Shown here: positions 51,738-61,285 of the stretch, one piece after another
Layout of the letters: each line of letters starts with the position of its first letter
Numbering within the stretch: position 1 is the stretch's first letter
Assembly: GCF_007828725.1 (NCBI RefSeq)
Contig: NZ_VIUW01000003.1
Location: forward strand, 434,001 to 498,000
Length of the DNA stretch: 64,000 nucleotides
Reading direction: 5' to 3'
From: Marihabitans asiaticum
GTDB taxonomy: Bacteria > Actinomycetota > Actinomycetes > Actinomycetales > Dermatophilaceae
The notes under the pieces: model-generated
What the model was told of the DNA's origin: nothing
Seen by the model: the letters and a program-made list of their open reading frames with translations, nothing else
The model's database searches: none
Program-made: the position numbers and the translations under genes

Positions 51738-51755
51738 GTAGACGGATCGGTCTAC
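51738..51755. promoter_or_regulatory. Palindromic operator upstream of the antitoxin
   Basis: GTAGAC and GTCTAC form a perfect inverted repeat around GGATCG, 21 bases before the antitoxin start. Autoregulation through such a site is usual for ribbon-helix-helix antitoxins. Confidence 0.6.
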
Positions 51756-51814
51756 GCGAGTTGGGTCGCGTTGGTTGGACGTTCGCCCCGCGGCGGCCAC
51801 CGGGTTGGCGATGA

Positions 51815-52091
51815 TCACCACCGTTCAGCGGTCAGCGACGGCCAGCGCTCACGGTAGGACCGGACCTTGTCCTCGTAGATCTGGGCGGGAGCGATGACCC
51901 GGTGCGGACACATGTGCATGGCCACGACGTCCTCGAGCCCGAAGGGGGCGTACACCGTCGGCCTCCCATGACAGGTCCCGGTCGTCGGGAAGGTCCAGCT
52001 GATTCATCCGGTCGAGGACGGCACGGCACACCGGGTCGGCGAGCACGGCCGCCACGGTCCATGCCTCGAGCGATGGATCGTCGGACAACAC
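51815..52091 (-). pseudogene. Remnant of a DUF925-type nucleotidyltransferase
   Basis: The start (GTG 52091) reads VLSDDPSLEAWTVAAVL, then VLDRMNQLDLPDD. It then jumps to DLSWEADGV, and after a one-base frameshift near 51950 continues VYAPFGLEDVVAMHMCPHR and YEDKVRSYRERWPSLTAERW. Those are the two ends of the DUF925 nucleotidyltransferase family; the central catalytic part of roughly 130 residues is missing. So there is an internal deletion plus a frameshift. Family assignment is from memory of its conserved ends. Confidence 0.65.
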
Positions 52092-52163
52092 TCGGCGAGG
52101 CTAACGCCCCGGTCAGCGCTGCGCAGCGGAGCGTTGTCACCGGTCGGCCCTAGGGTCGTGAGC

Positions 52164-53666
52164 ATGAGCAGATCAGCGGCGAAGGGCGAGTGGGACGGTC
52201 CGCCCTGCGCCGTCGCGCGTGAGCTCCTCGACTGGCTGACGACGGTCGGCCAGCAGGTCCTCGACGACGGCGAGACCATCGAGATGATCGAGCTGCTCGA
52301 GCGGGCGAAGGGGGCGGCCGCGGCCGCGCAGGCTCGGCTCACCTCCTCCTTCGTCGAGGGCCGTGACGCCGAGGTCGCGGCCCTGGAGTCCGGTCGCGAG
52401 ATCGACGCGCGGACCGCGCGCCAGCGGCGGGCGGCCGCTCGCTCCGAGGTGGCGCTTGCACGACGGTGCTCACCGAGCCAGGCCGACCGTCATGTCGGGC
52501 TGGCCAAGGCGCTGACCGGCGAGCTGCCGCAGACGATGGCCGCGCTGACCAAGGGGGAGATCAGCGAGTGGCGAGCCACGCTCGTGGCCCGCGGTACCGC
52601 TTGCCTGTCGGCGGGGGACCGCCGTGAGGCGGATCGCCGACTCAGCCCCGACCTGCGAGGGCTGGGTGACCGCGGTGTGGACGCGGCGGCGCGCCGGGTC
52701 GCTGCCGAGATCGACGCCGAGTCGGTGGTCGAGCGGCACCGGCGTGCGGTCGCCTCCCGTCATGTGAGCGTGCGGCCAGCCCCCGACGGCATGGCCTTCC
52801 TCACCGTGCTCGGCCGGATGGTCGACGTCGTGGGCGCCAAGGCGTCGCTCGACGCTGCCGAGCAGGCCCGGTGGGTGAGCACCGGCGACGCCGCCCGAGA
52901 CGCGGCGCGCGCAGCGGATGACCGTGGCCGCGGGGCCTGGATGGCCGATACCGCCCTCGCCCTGCTGTCCGGGCGGGGAGAGGGCGAGGTCCAGCCGGTC
53001 GAGGTTGGACTCGTGATGACCCCGGCCGCCCTCCTCCCTCGGCTCGGCGATGTCGCCGGCAGCCCGCTGGGGCGACCGAGCGACCCGGCGGAGGTCCCCG
53101 GGTGGGGGCCGGTGCCCGCCGAGATCGCCCGAGAGCAGATCGCGGACCTGCTCGCCGGGGTGGACGAGGGTGTCGCTGGCGACGACGCTGGCGACGACGC
53201 CGCGGGCGGCCGCGCCAGCCGCGAGCGCGACGGGGTCTGGATCCGGCGGCTCTTCACCGACCCGAGCGGGCGCAACCTCGTCGGGGCGGACTCACGGCGC
53301 CGCCTCTTCTCCGGAGGACTACGCCGCCTGCTCGCCCTGCGCGACCCGACCTGCCGGATACCGTGGTGCGACGCACCGACCCGCCACGCCGACCACGTCG
53401 ACCCGGCCTCGACCGGGGGCGCGACGAGCAGCAGCAACGGGGCCGGTGAGTGTGCGCGGCACAACTACGACAAGGAAGCACCCGGCTGGAGCGTCGAGGT
53501 TCTCCCTGGATCTGGTCCGCACACCGTGCGGGTCCACGCCCCTACCGGGTCGACCCACGACGCAGCCGCACCACCCCTTCGCGGGCATGGCAGCGGACCC
53601 CCGGCGGCGGGCGAGCTCAGCCCGATGGAGGCATGGGTCGCGAGTCTGCTGGATGCGGCGGCGTGA
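52164..53666 (+). CDS. DUF222/HNH endonuclease domain protein (13E12-like)
   Basis: A 500-residue protein of the multicopy actinobacterial 13E12/REP family. Residues to about 330 are the helical DUF222 domain; the C-terminal HNH-type zinc nuclease motif reads CRIPWCDAPTRHADHVDPASTGG, shown in part, followed by a GECARHNYDKEAPGW segment. Function unproven. TAGGGT (52151-52156) lies 7 bases before ATG 52164, so a leaderless mRNA is possible. It interrupts the usual aroE-aroC adjacency. Confidence 0.82.
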   Translation: MSRSAAKGEWDGPPCAVARELLDWLTTVGQQVLDDGETIEMIELLERAKGAAAAAQARLTSSFVEGRDAEVAALESGREIDARTARQRRAAARSEVALARRCSPSQADRHVGLAKALTGELPQTMAALTKGEISEWRATLVARGTACLSAGDRREADRRLSPDLRGLGDRGVDAAARRVAAEIDAESVVERHRRAVASRHVSVRPAPDGMAFLTVLGRMVDVVGAKASLDAAEQARWVSTGDAARDAARAADDRGRGAWMADTALALLSGRGEGEVQPVEVGLVMTPAALLPRLGDVAGSPLGRPSDPAEVPGWGPVPAEIAREQIADLLAGVDEGVAGDDAGDDAAGGRASRERDGVWIRRLFTDPSGRNLVGADSRRRLFSGGLRRLLALRDPTCRIPWCDAPTRHADHVDPASTGGATSSSNGAGECARHNYDKEAPGWSVEVLPGSGPHTVRVHAPTGSTHDAAAPPLRGHGSGPPAAGELSPMEAWVASLLDAAA

Positions 53667-53760
53667 GGCCCGGGCGTGAGGTCCCGGCCGACGTCGGCCC
53701 GCGGTGACAGATCGCGGACCGCGGTACGAGGCACGTCCGCGTCGATGGGAAGATCGAGCC

Positions 53761-55011
53761 ATGCTGCGTTGGTTGACTGCTGGTGAGTCGCACGGCCAGG
53801 CACTGGTCGCGACCCTCGAAGGACTCCCCGCCGGCGTCGAGGTGAGCACCACCGACGTCGCTGCCGCCCTCGCCCGCCGTCGCCTCGGTTACGGGCGAGG
53901 CGCGCGAATGAGCTTCGAGCAGGACGAGGTGACCTTCCTCGGTGGGGTGCGCCACGGGGTGAGCCTCGGCTCACCGATCGCGGTGATGATCGGCAACACC
54001 GAGTGGCCCAAGTGGCAGACCGTCATGAGCGCCGACCCGGTGAGCGAGGCGGATCTCGCCGCGTCCAGCGACATCGGGGCGGAGAAGGAGATCGCCCGCA
54101 ACCGTCCGCTCACGAGGCCCCGACCCGGGCACGCCGACCTCGTCGGGATGCAGAAGTACGGCTTCACCGAGGCCCGGCCGGTCCTCGAGCGCGCCTCCGC
54201 GCGGGAGACCGCCGCCCGGGTGGCCCTCGGGGAGATCGCGGGGCGCTTCCTCCGGCAGGCCTACGGGATCCGCCTCGTCGCCCACACCGTCGCCATCGGC
54301 GAGGGCGACGTCCCCGACGACGCACCGCTGCCCACGCCAGACGACACCGCCGCGCTCGACGACAGCCCTGTCCGCTCACTGTCCGAGCAGGGGACCGCCG
54401 CGATGATCGCCGAGATCGAGTCCGCGAAGAAGGCCGGCGACACCCTTGGTGGGGTCGTCGAGGTGCTCGCCTACGGACTCCCGCCGGGGCTGGGCAGTCA
54501 CGTCCACGGCGACCGCCGCCTCGACGCGCGCCTGGCCGCGGCCCTCATGGGCATCCAGGCGATCAAGGGCGTCGAGCTTGGCGACGGCTTCGCGACCGCC
54601 CGCCGGCGCGGCAGCGCCGCGCACGACGAGATCGTCCGGGGCGAGGACGGCGTGATCCGGCGCAGTACCGGTCGAGCAGGCGGCACCGAGGGCGGGATGT
54701 CCACCGGCGAGCCGCTGCGGGTCCGCGCGGCGATGAAGCCGATCAGCACCGTCCCGCGCGCCCTGCAGACCGTCGACGTGACCACCGGTGCGGCCGCTAC
54801 CGCGATCCACCAGCGCTCGGACGTCTGCGCCGTGCCTGCTGCCGGGGTCGTCGCCCAGGCGATGGTGGCGCTGGAGATCGCGCAGGCCTGCGTGGAGAAG
54901 TTCGGCGGCGACAGCGTCGCCGAGACCGCCCGCAACCACCGCGGCTACCTCGACTCGATCCCCGAGCTGATGCGCAGCTGGGACGGCGAGGAGTGGGGAG
55001 GGATCGCGTGA
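53761..55011 (+). CDS. aroC: Chorismate synthase
   Basis: Final shikimate-pathway step, FMN-dependent. The 416-residue protein starts [20 protein letters not shown]/substrate motifs include [35 protein letters not shown] and [15 protein letters not shown] 53761 is the family start; in-frame upstream codons to 53704 are unsupported. The stop overlaps the aroK GTG. Confidence 0.96.
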   Translation: MLRWLTAGESHGQALVATLEGLPAGVEVSTTDVAAALARRRLGYGRGARMSFEQDEVTFLGGVRHGVSLGSPIAVMIGNTEWPKWQTVMSADPVSEADLAASSDIGAEKEIARNRPLTRPRPGHADLVGMQKYGFTEARPVLERASARETAARVALGEIAGRFLRQAYGIRLVAHTVAIGEGDVPDDAPLPTPDDTAALDDSPVRSLSEQGTAAMIAEIESAKKAGDTLGGVVEVLAYGLPPGLGSHVHGDRRLDARLAAALMGIQAIKGVELGDGFATARRRGSAAHDEIVRGEDGVIRRSTGRAGGTEGGMSTGEPLRVRAAMKPISTVPRALQTVDVTTGAAATAIHQRSDVCAVPAAGVVAQAMVALEIAQACVEKFGGDSVAETARNHRGYLDSIPELMRSWDGEEWGGIA

Positions 55012-55535
55012 GCGCACCGGCACTCGTGCTCATCGGCCCGCCCGGGGTCGGCAAGTCCACCGTCGCAGCCGCCGTCGCCGAGCGCCTCGGAGCAGACCTG
55101 CGCGACACCGACGTCGACATCGAGGTCGCGCTCGGCAAGTCGATCTCCGACGTCTTCGTCGAGGACGGCGAGGAAGCCTTCCGCGTGGCGGAGGCAGCGG
55201 CGGTCGACGCCGCCCTGCAGCACGACGGAGCGGTCGTGTGCCTCGGCGGGGGAGCGGTGATGACCGCCGCCGTCGACGAAGGGGTGTCTGCCGCGGCAGC
55301 CCGTGGCGCCCGGGTCGTCATGCTCGACGTCGGCATCGCCGACGCGGCGAAGCGGATCGGATTCAACCAGTCCCGTCCGCTGCTCGCGGTCAACCCCCGC
55401 GCCTCGTGGCTGGCGATGATGAGCGAACGCCGTCCCACCTACGAGCGGCTGGCGACCGACGTCGTCGACACGGCTGGCCGCAGCGTCGAGGATGTCGTCG
55501 CCGAGGTCCTGGCCATCCTCGGGGAGGGCGAGTGA
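55008..55535 (+). CDS. aroK: Shikimate kinase
   Basis: A 175-residue P-loop kinase phosphorylating shikimate: Walker [13 protein letters not shown], the shikimate-binding [20 protein letters not shown] and GGGAV, and the LID arginine in NQSRPLL. GTG 55008 overlaps aroC; the stop overlaps aroB. Codon use is typical, except that GAA is used where the octamer CGAAGGGG falls in frame (about 55274). Confidence 0.95.
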   Translation: MSAPALVLIGPPGVGKSTVAAAVAERLGADLRDTDVDIEVALGKSISDVFVEDGEEAFRVAEAAAVDAALQHDGAVVCLGGGAVMTAAVDEGVSAAAARGARVVMLDVGIADAAKRIGFNQSRPLLAVNPRASWLAMMSERRPTYERLATDVVDTAGRSVEDVVAEVLAILGEGE

Positions 55536-56611
55536 GCGCCGAGGCGACGACCGTCATCTCGGTGGGTGAGGACTACGACGTCCTCGTCGGTCATGGGGTG
55601 TCGCACGAGGTTGTCGACCTCGTCCCCGTCGGGGCCCGCCGGGCACTGGTGGTCCACCCAGAGCCGCTGGCCCGCCTGGCTGACCCGGTGGTCGCCGCTC
55701 TCGAGGGCGCGGGCCTCGAGGTGATCACCGGTCCGGTCCCGGACGCGGAGGCGGCCAAGACCATCGACGTCGCGGCGCGGCTCTGGTCGCAGATGGGGCA
55801 GGCCGAGTTCACCCGGACCGACCTCGTCGTCGGGGTCGGCGGGGGCAGCGTCACCGACCTCGCCGGCTTCGTCGCCGCCTCCTGGCTGCGCGGCGTCCCG
55901 GTGATCCACGTCCCGACGACCGTCCTCGGCATGGTCGATGCCGCCGTCGGCGGCAAGACGGGGGTCAACACAGCCGAGGGCAAGAACCTCGTCGGCGCCT
56001 TCCACGTGCCGGTCGGCGTGCTCTGCGACCTCGACTCCCTCAAGACCCTGCCGCCCGCTGACCTGCGGGCCGGGCTCGCCGAGGCGGTCAAGGGAGGATT
56101 CATCGCCGATCCGGCCATCCTCGAACTCGTCGAGGCGGATCCCGACGACGCGGTGAGGCCCGGCTCGCCCCGGCTGCGCGAGGTCATCGAGCGCAAGATC
56201 CGCGTCAAGGCCCAGGTGGTCGCGGCCGACCTCTTGGAGTCGCACCTGCGCGAGATCCTCAACTACGGGCACACGCTCGGGCACGCGATCGAGCACCACG
56301 AGCACTACCGGATGCGGCACGGCGAGGCGGTCGCGATCGGCATGGTCTTCGCCGCCGAGCTCTCCTCTCGCGCCGGCCGGATCGACGACGCGCTGGTGCA
56401 GCGACACCGTGACGTGCTTGCTGCGCTGAGGCTGCCGACCGGCTACGCCGACGCGACCTTCGACCAGCTGTACACCGCGATGCGTCGGGACAAGAAGTCT
56501 CGCGGCTCGCTGCTGCGTTTCGTCGTCCTCGACGGTCTCGCGCAGCCCGCCCGGCTCGAAGGTCCGAGCGAGGGGCTGCTGCGGGCGGCCTACGCGGCGA
56601 TCGGGCGGTGA
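55532..56611 (+). CDS. aroB: 3-dehydroquinate synthase
   Basis: NAD- and zinc-dependent cyclisation of DAHP to dehydroquinate. The 359-residue protein has GVGGGSVTDLAGFVA for NAD, the TTVLGMVDAAVGGKTGVN substrate segment, and the zinc histidines in NYGHTLGHAIEHHE and RHGEAVAIGM. GTG 55532 overlaps the aroK stop. An aroC-aroK-aroB run with aroE nearby is a standard actinobacterial shikimate cluster. Confidence 0.96.
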   Translation: MSAEATTVISVGEDYDVLVGHGVSHEVVDLVPVGARRALVVHPEPLARLADPVVAALEGAGLEVITGPVPDAEAAKTIDVAARLWSQMGQAEFTRTDLVVGVGGGSVTDLAGFVAASWLRGVPVIHVPTTVLGMVDAAVGGKTGVNTAEGKNLVGAFHVPVGVLCDLDSLKTLPPADLRAGLAEAVKGGFIADPAILELVEADPDDAVRPGSPRLREVIERKIRVKAQVVAADLLESHLREILNYGHTLGHAIEHHEHYRMRHGEAVAIGMVFAAELSSRAGRIDDALVQRHRDVLAALRLPTGYADATFDQLYTAMRRDKKSRGSLLRFVVLDGLAQPARLEGPSEGLLRAAYAAIGR

Positions 56612-56624
56612 CGAGGGGTAGGCC

Positions 56625-58211
56625 TCACTCCTCGACCGACGGCTCGGGTTGGTCCTCCTCGGGCTCGGCCATCGATTTCATCATCGCGATCACCTCGTCC
56701 TCGAGCTCGGGCCGCAGGTCGGCCCAGCCCTGCTGGTAACCGAAGGCTTCGCGCACGCTCATGCCCGAGCGCGACTCGCTGACGATCTCGATGTCCTCAC
56801 CGGTCACGAGCGAGGGGTGCCACACCCCGATCGCCTCGGAGACCTTGAGCAGGTCACGGCGCAGCGTGTTGAGGTAGTTCGCGAGCCGCACCGACTTCAG
56901 CTCGGGGTCGAGCCCGCGCGAGAGCCAGTCGTTCTGGGTCGCGACGCCGGTGGGGCAGTGGTCGGTGTGGCACTTCTGCGCCTGGATGCACCCGATCGCG
57001 AGCATCGCCTCCCGCCCGACGTGGATGACGTCGCAGCCCAGGGCCATCGCGACCATCGCGTTGTCGGGCAGCCCGAGCTTGCCGGCACCGATGAAGGTGA
57101 TGTCATCGGTCAGGCCCGCCTCGGCGAACACCCCGAACACCCGCGCAAAGGCCATCCGGAACGGCAGGGCGACGTTGTCGGTGAAGATCAGCGGGGCCGC
57201 GCCGGTCCCCCCTTCGCCTCCGTCCACCGCGACGAAGTCCACGCCGCGCTGCCCGTCACCCATCTGGCTGGCCAGCTCGATCCAGAAGCTGAGGTCGCCG
57301 ACGGCGGACTTGATCCCGACCGGCAGGCCGGTCGCGTCGGCGATGGTCTCGACGAAGTCGAGCATCGAGTCCACGTCGCTGAAGGCGGTGTGCCGCGACG
57401 GCGAGGCGCAGTCCTCGCCCATCGGGATCCCCCGGATCTGCGAGATCTGCTCGCTGATCTTCGCGGCGGGCAGCATCCCGCCCAGGCCCGGCTTGGCGCC
57501 CTGGCTCAGCTTGACCTCGATCGCCTTGACCGGCGCGGACTCGACGAGCTCGACCAGCTGGTCGAGGTCGAAGCGACCCTCCTTGTCGCGGCAGCCGAAG
57601 TAGGCGGTGCCGACCTGGAACATCAGGTCGCCGCCGTTGCGGTGGTAGGGGGACAGGCCCCCTTCGCCGGTGTTCTGGTAGGCGCCGGCCAGGGCGACCC
57701 CACGGTTGAGCGACTCGACCGCCGGCCCGGACAGCGACCCGTAGCTCATTCCCGAGACGTTGACGATCGAGGACGGCCGGAAGGCGTGCCGCCGCTCTCG
57801 GGCGGCCCCCATGACCTTGGCGGCGGGGAGGTGGACGACGTCGTCGTGGTCCCCCTTCGCGCCGTGCGCCAGCGACGAAGAGGGGGCCACGTCGGAGAAG
57901 GTGCGGTGCTTGATCACGACGTGTGCGTCGTCGCGCTCGATGTCATTGTCGGTGCCGAAGCCGGTGTAGTTGTTCGCCAGCTTGCTGCTCGCGTAGACCC
58001 AGCCGCGCTGGTCCCGGCTGAACGGGCGCTCCTCGTCGTTGCTCGTGACGATGTACTGGCGCAGCTCGGGCCCGATCCGCTCGAGCAGATAGCGCAGGTT
58101 CCCCACGACGGGGAAGTTGTGCTTGAGGGTGTGCTCGCGCTGGAGGACGTCGTGCAGCGCGATGCCGCCGAGAGCAGCAGCGGCGGCACCGAGGATCTTC
58201 GAGGTCGACAT
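56625..58211 (-). CDS. FMN-binding glutamate-synthase-family protein
   Basis: A 528-residue protein matching the central and FMN-binding domain of glutamate synthase without the amidotransferase part. It has an N-terminal hydrophobic segment ([18 protein letters not shown]), then [47 protein letters not shown] and the iron-sulfur-type cysteines in [17 protein letters not shown]. Such stand-alone proteins are of uncertain function. ATG 58211 is preferred; a TTG-started extension runs into the divergent efp gene. Confidence 0.87.
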   Translation of the reverse strand: MSTSKILGAAAAALGGIALHDVLQREHTLKHNFPVVGNLRYLLERIGPELRQYIVTSNDEERPFSRDQRGWVYASSKLANNYTGFGTDNDIERDDAHVVIKHRTFSDVAPSSSLAHGAKGDHDDVVHLPAAKVMGAARERRHAFRPSSIVNVSGMSYGSLSGPAVESLNRGVALAGAYQNTGEGGLSPYHRNGGDLMFQVGTAYFGCRDKEGRFDLDQLVELVESAPVKAIEVKLSQGAKPGLGGMLPAAKISEQISQIRGIPMGEDCASPSRHTAFSDVDSMLDFVETIADATGLPVGIKSAVGDLSFWIELASQMGDGQRGVDFVAVDGGEGGTGAAPLIFTDNVALPFRMAFARVFGVFAEAGLTDDITFIGAGKLGLPDNAMVAMALGCDVIHVGREAMLAIGCIQAQKCHTDHCPTGVATQNDWLSRGLDPELKSVRLANYLNTLRRDLLKVSEAIGVWHPSLVTGEDIEIVSESRSGMSVREAFGYQQGWADLRPELEDEVIAMMKSMAEPEEDQPEPSVEE

Positions 58212-58320
58212 GAGAGCCAGTGTGCCCGTATCGAGGCGGGAGACGGCTGGTTCGGCGGGTGGCTCTGTGCTCGATAGGATGTCCGGGATCATCGACACCA
58301 GACGTGAGGCGCGAGAAGAC

Positions 58321-58881
58321 GTGGCAAGCACCAACGACCTGAAGAACGGCATGGTCCTCAAGCTCGACAACCAGCTCTGGTCCGTCGTGGAGTTCCAGCA
58401 CGTCAAGCCCGGCAAGGGCCCCGCCTTCGTGCGGACCAAGATGAAGTCGGTGACGACCGGCAAGGTCGTCGACAAGACCTTCAACGCCGGGACCAAGGTC
58501 GAGACGGCCAACGTCGACCGCCGGACGATGCAGTACCTCTACAACGACGGCACCGACTTCGTCTTCATGGACCCCGACACCTTCGACCAGATCCCGGTGA
58601 CCCCGGAGGTCGTCGGTGACGCGAGCAAGTTCCTCCTCGAGAACGGCGAGGCCGTCGTCGCCCGGCACGAGGGTGAGGTGCTCTTCATCGAGCTGCCTCC
58701 GTCGGTCGTCCTCGAGATCACCTACACCGAGCCCGGCCTGCAGGGTGACCGGTCCTCCGGTGGCACCAAGCCGGCCACCGTCGAGACCGGTGCGGAGATC
58801 CAGGTGCCGCTCTTCGTCGAGCAGGGCACCAAGGTCAAGGTCGACACCCGGGACGGCAGCTACCTCGGCCGCGTGAGCTGA
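58321..58881 (+). CDS. efp: Elongation factor P
   Basis: Relieves ribosome stalling at proline runs. The 186-residue protein has three OB-like domains; the exposed loop reads [10 protein letters not shown] with the lysine at the tip, the residue modified in some bacteria. C-terminal [22 protein letters not shown] matches the signature. GTG 58321 is the family start; a TAGGAT -10-like box is at 58275. nusB follows directly. Confidence 0.96.
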   Translation: MASTNDLKNGMVLKLDNQLWSVVEFQHVKPGKGPAFVRTKMKSVTTGKVVDKTFNAGTKVETANVDRRTMQYLYNDGTDFVFMDPDTFDQIPVTPEVVGDASKFLLENGEAVVARHEGEVLFIELPPSVVLEITYTEPGLQGDRSSGGTKPATVETGAEIQVPLFVEQGTKVKVDTRDGSYLGRVS

Positions 58882-59295
58882 GTGGCCAAGCGGACCAAGG
58901 CGCGCAAGCGAGCGGTCGAGCTGCTCTACGAGGCCGAGGCGCGCGGGGTCAACGTCGGTTCGCTGCTCGCCGAGCGCGTCGAGACGCCGACGACCCAGCA
59001 CCCGCTGCAGGAGTACACGATCGCGATCGTCGAGGGCCTGGTCGAGCACTGGGCCGACGTCGACGAGCTGCTCTCGACCTACAGCCACGGGTGGACCCTG
59101 GAGCGGATGCCCGACGTCGACCGGGCCGTCCTGCGCGTCGGAGCTTGGGAGATCCTGCACTCCGAGGAGGTCCCCGACCCGGTCGCGATCTCGGAGGCGG
59201 TAGCCCTCGCGACCACCCTGAGCACCGACGAGTCGCCCCGCTTCGTCAACGGCCTGCTCGCCCGCATCTCCGAGGTCAAGCCCACCCTGGTGTAG
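58882..59295 (+). CDS. nusB: Transcription antitermination factor NusB
   Basis: A 137-residue helical protein that binds boxA RNA with NusE and supports rRNA transcription. KRTKARKRAVELLYEAEARG start, LERMPDVDRAVLRVGAWEIL and the C-terminal DESPRFVNGLLARI are diagnostic. GTG 58882 is immediately after the efp stop, so the two are co-transcribed. Its rRNA target, with TTGAGAACT elements, is also in this window. Confidence 0.95.
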   Translation: MAKRTKARKRAVELLYEAEARGVNVGSLLAERVETPTTQHPLQEYTIAIVEGLVEHWADVDELLSTYSHGWTLERMPDVDRAVLRVGAWEILHSEEVPDPVAISEAVALATTLSTDESPRFVNGLLARISEVKPTLV

Positions 59296-59313
59296 GGCGG
59301 CCTTAGCGTCTCG

Positions 59314-60507
59314 ATGATCCGCCCGGCAGAGCCCCATGATGCCGCGGCGATCGCTGCCGTCGAGCGGGCCGCGGGCCGGCGCTTCGAGGCGGTGGTGGAC
59401 ACCTCGAGGTGGACCGATCCGGTGCCTGGGGAGCGGCTGCGAGCCGGCGGGGACCTGCTCGTTGCCGACGGGGGAGCGGACGGCGAAGGGGGAGAGCGCG
59501 GGCTTGTCGGGTTCGTCCACCTCGTCCGGCCGGTCCCCGGGTGGTGGCACCTGGAGCAGATCAGCGTCCACCCCGACCACCAGGGCCGCGGCATCGGCGG
59601 TGACCTCCTCGATGCCGCCGAGTCGCTCGCCCGGGACGCAGGGGCCCACGCGCTCACCCTGCGGACCTACCGTGACGTGCCGTGGAACGGGCCCTGGTAC
59701 GCCGCTCGGGGCTACGAGGTGCTTGACCCCTCCCCGTCGGCTCTGAGCCACCTCGTCGACACCGAGCGCGCTGCCGGGCTTCTCGACGGGCCCGAGCGGG
59801 TGACGATGGCGCGGCGCCTCGTCGACCCGGTGCCGGCGCGTCCGGCGGTGAGCGTCATCCCGCTGCGGGACGGGGCGGGCGGGCTGGAGGTCTTCGTCCA
59901 GCACCGCGCGGCGACGATGGACTTCGCCGCTGGCGCCGTCGTCTTCCCCGGCGGCCGGGTCGACCCTGTCGACACCGACCCCGTCGACACCGACCCCGCG
60001 GGCGACGACCCAGCCGGGTCCGACCTCGACCTCGCCGCGTGGCGGCACACCTCCCTCGCCGCGGACCCGACGCGGCTCGTCGTCGCGGCGCACCGCGCCG
60101 GGGTGCGCGAGCTCGCCGAGGAGACCGGCCACCGCGTGGATCTCGCCGACCTCCTCGCCTGGGACTGCTGGGTGACCCCTGCCGTCTCGCCGAAGCGCTT
60201 CGACGTCGTCTTCTTCGTCCTGCCCTGCGGCCCCGAGGACGAGCTGCGCAACACGACGACGGAGGCGGTGCGGGCCGGCTGGGAGCCGGTGGACGACCTG
60301 CTCCTATCGAGGGAGCGGGGCGAGGTCCGGCTCATGACGCCGACGCGGGTGATCCTCACCGAGCTGGCCAGCTTCGGCTCGGTCGCCGACGTGGTCGGCC
60401 GGCGTCCCGAGATCGTGCCGGGGCGACGCGACGGTGCGACCCGTCGGCCCCGGCGGGACCGATGGGACCAGAGCGAGGGCGAGACGGGGGACCGGGCCGC
60501 GCCTTAG
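59314..60507 (+). CDS. GNAT acetyltransferase-NUDIX hydrolase fusion
   Basis: A 397-residue two-domain protein. Residues 1 to about 165 are a GNAT acetyltransferase (HLEQISVHPDHQGRGIGGDLL with the acetyl-CoA loop, PWYAARGYE). Residues 175-390 are a NUDIX domain of the NUDT19 type: FVQHRAATMDFAAGAVVFPGG, then, after an insertion, AAHRAGVRELAEETGH holding the REx2EE core. The insertion contains a DNA repeat coding VDTDPVDTDP. Substrates unknown. Confidence 0.83.
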   Translation: MIRPAEPHDAAAIAAVERAAGRRFEAVVDTSRWTDPVPGERLRAGGDLLVADGGADGEGGERGLVGFVHLVRPVPGWWHLEQISVHPDHQGRGIGGDLLDAAESLARDAGAHALTLRTYRDVPWNGPWYAARGYEVLDPSPSALSHLVDTERAAGLLDGPERVTMARRLVDPVPARPAVSVIPLRDGAGGLEVFVQHRAATMDFAAGAVVFPGGRVDPVDTDPVDTDPAGDDPAGSDLDLAAWRHTSLAADPTRLVVAAHRAGVRELAEETGHRVDLADLLAWDCWVTPAVSPKRFDVVFFVLPCGPEDELRNTTTEAVRAGWEPVDDLLLSRERGEVRLMTPTRVILTELASFGSVADVVGRRPEIVPGRRDGATRRPRRDRWDQSEGETGDRAAP

Positions 60508-60519
60508 TCGTGTCGCGCC

Positions 60520-61185
60520 TTAGCCGTGCGGGAGGTCCGTGCACACGCACGCGGTGTTGCCGTGGGTGTCCTCGAGCACGGTCCAGGACGGCTCGAAGCG
60601 GGTCTGCGTGACCCGTCCGCCGGCGGCGACCGCCGCCTCCACCCGCGCCTTGGCCTGGTCGTGCGGGACGTACACGTCGAGGTGGAACCGCATCGCGGGC
60701 TGCTTCTCGCTCCCTTCGCCGGCGCTCTCGCTGGCCTGCAGCCACAGGCCGGGCAGCTGTCCGGTCGGGTCGATGACCTCGTGGTCGGTGACGTTGTCCG
60801 GCGCGCCGGTGAGCACCGCCGACCAGAAGGGCTCGATCGCCTCGTGGTCGCCGGTGTCCAGCGCCACCTCGAGCACCTGCACGACGCTCGGGTCGGCAGG
60901 GACCCCCTGCTCGGCGGCGACTGCCGAGATGGCCCGCGCGAGGTCGACGTCCTTGCCGGTCAGCCCGCCCGCGTCGTGGGTGACGAGGGCGATGTCGACG
61001 TGCGGCCAGGTGAGGGTGACGTCGGGATGGTGGTTCGCCTCCTCGGCGAGCGGCGTGATCGCCCGGAGCAGCTCCATGCCGGCCGTGAAGCCCTTGGTGA
61101 CGAAGCGGGTGCGCAGGGCGCCGCCCACCGGGCGCCAGTCGGGCAGGTCGAGGTCGAGGATCTCGGCGGTGCTCAGGGTGCTCAT
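60520..61185 (-). CDS. Pterin-4a-carbinolamine dehydratase-VOC (glyoxalase-like) fusion
   Basis: A 221-residue protein. Residues 1-95 are a pterin-4a-carbinolamine dehydratase: WRPVGGALRTRFVTKGF and the active-site EEANHHPDVTLTWPHVDIAL, shown in part. Residues 105-221 are a VOC/glyoxalase-like domain (VALDTGDHEAIEPFWSAVL, HLDVYVPHDQAKARVEAA, DTHGNTACVC). No phenylalanine hydroxylase gene is near. Start ATG 61185 (MSTLSTAE). Confidence 0.82.
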   Translation of the reverse strand: MSTLSTAEILDLDLPDWRPVGGALRTRFVTKGFTAGMELLRAITPLAEEANHHPDVTLTWPHVDIALVTHDAGGLTGKDVDLARAISAVAAEQGVPADPSVVQVLEVALDTGDHEAIEPFWSAVLTGAPDNVTDHEVIDPTGQLPGLWLQASESAGEGSEKQPAMRFHLDVYVPHDQAKARVEAAVAAGGRVTQTRFEPSWTVLEDTHGNTACVCTDLPHG

Positions 61186-61247
61186 GACCCCACCCTGCCA
61201 GGACTCCAGGCGGCCCTCTAGAGTGTCCTGCGATCGACATCCTTTAA

Positions 61248-61282
61248 CCGCTGTCCCGTGAGGCAGAGAAGGAGGTCTGCGG
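61248..61282 (+). promoter_or_regulatory. PyrR-binding RNA element over the pyrR ribosome site
   Basis: TCCCGTGAGGC (61254-61264) is followed by the ribosome site AAGGAGG (61269-61275), 10 bases before the pyrR ATG. CCGC (61248-61251) pairs with GCGG (61279-61282), enclosing both. This matches the arrangement described for mycobacteria, where PyrR plus UMP represses translation of its own operon. A TAGAGT box at 61219 may be the -10. Confidence 0.7.
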
Positions 61283-61285
61283 CGC

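Noticed and set aside
52134-52163. TTGTCA as -35 box for the DUF222 gene
   Set aside because: Only 11 bp separate it from the TAGGGT box, too short for a standard promoter.
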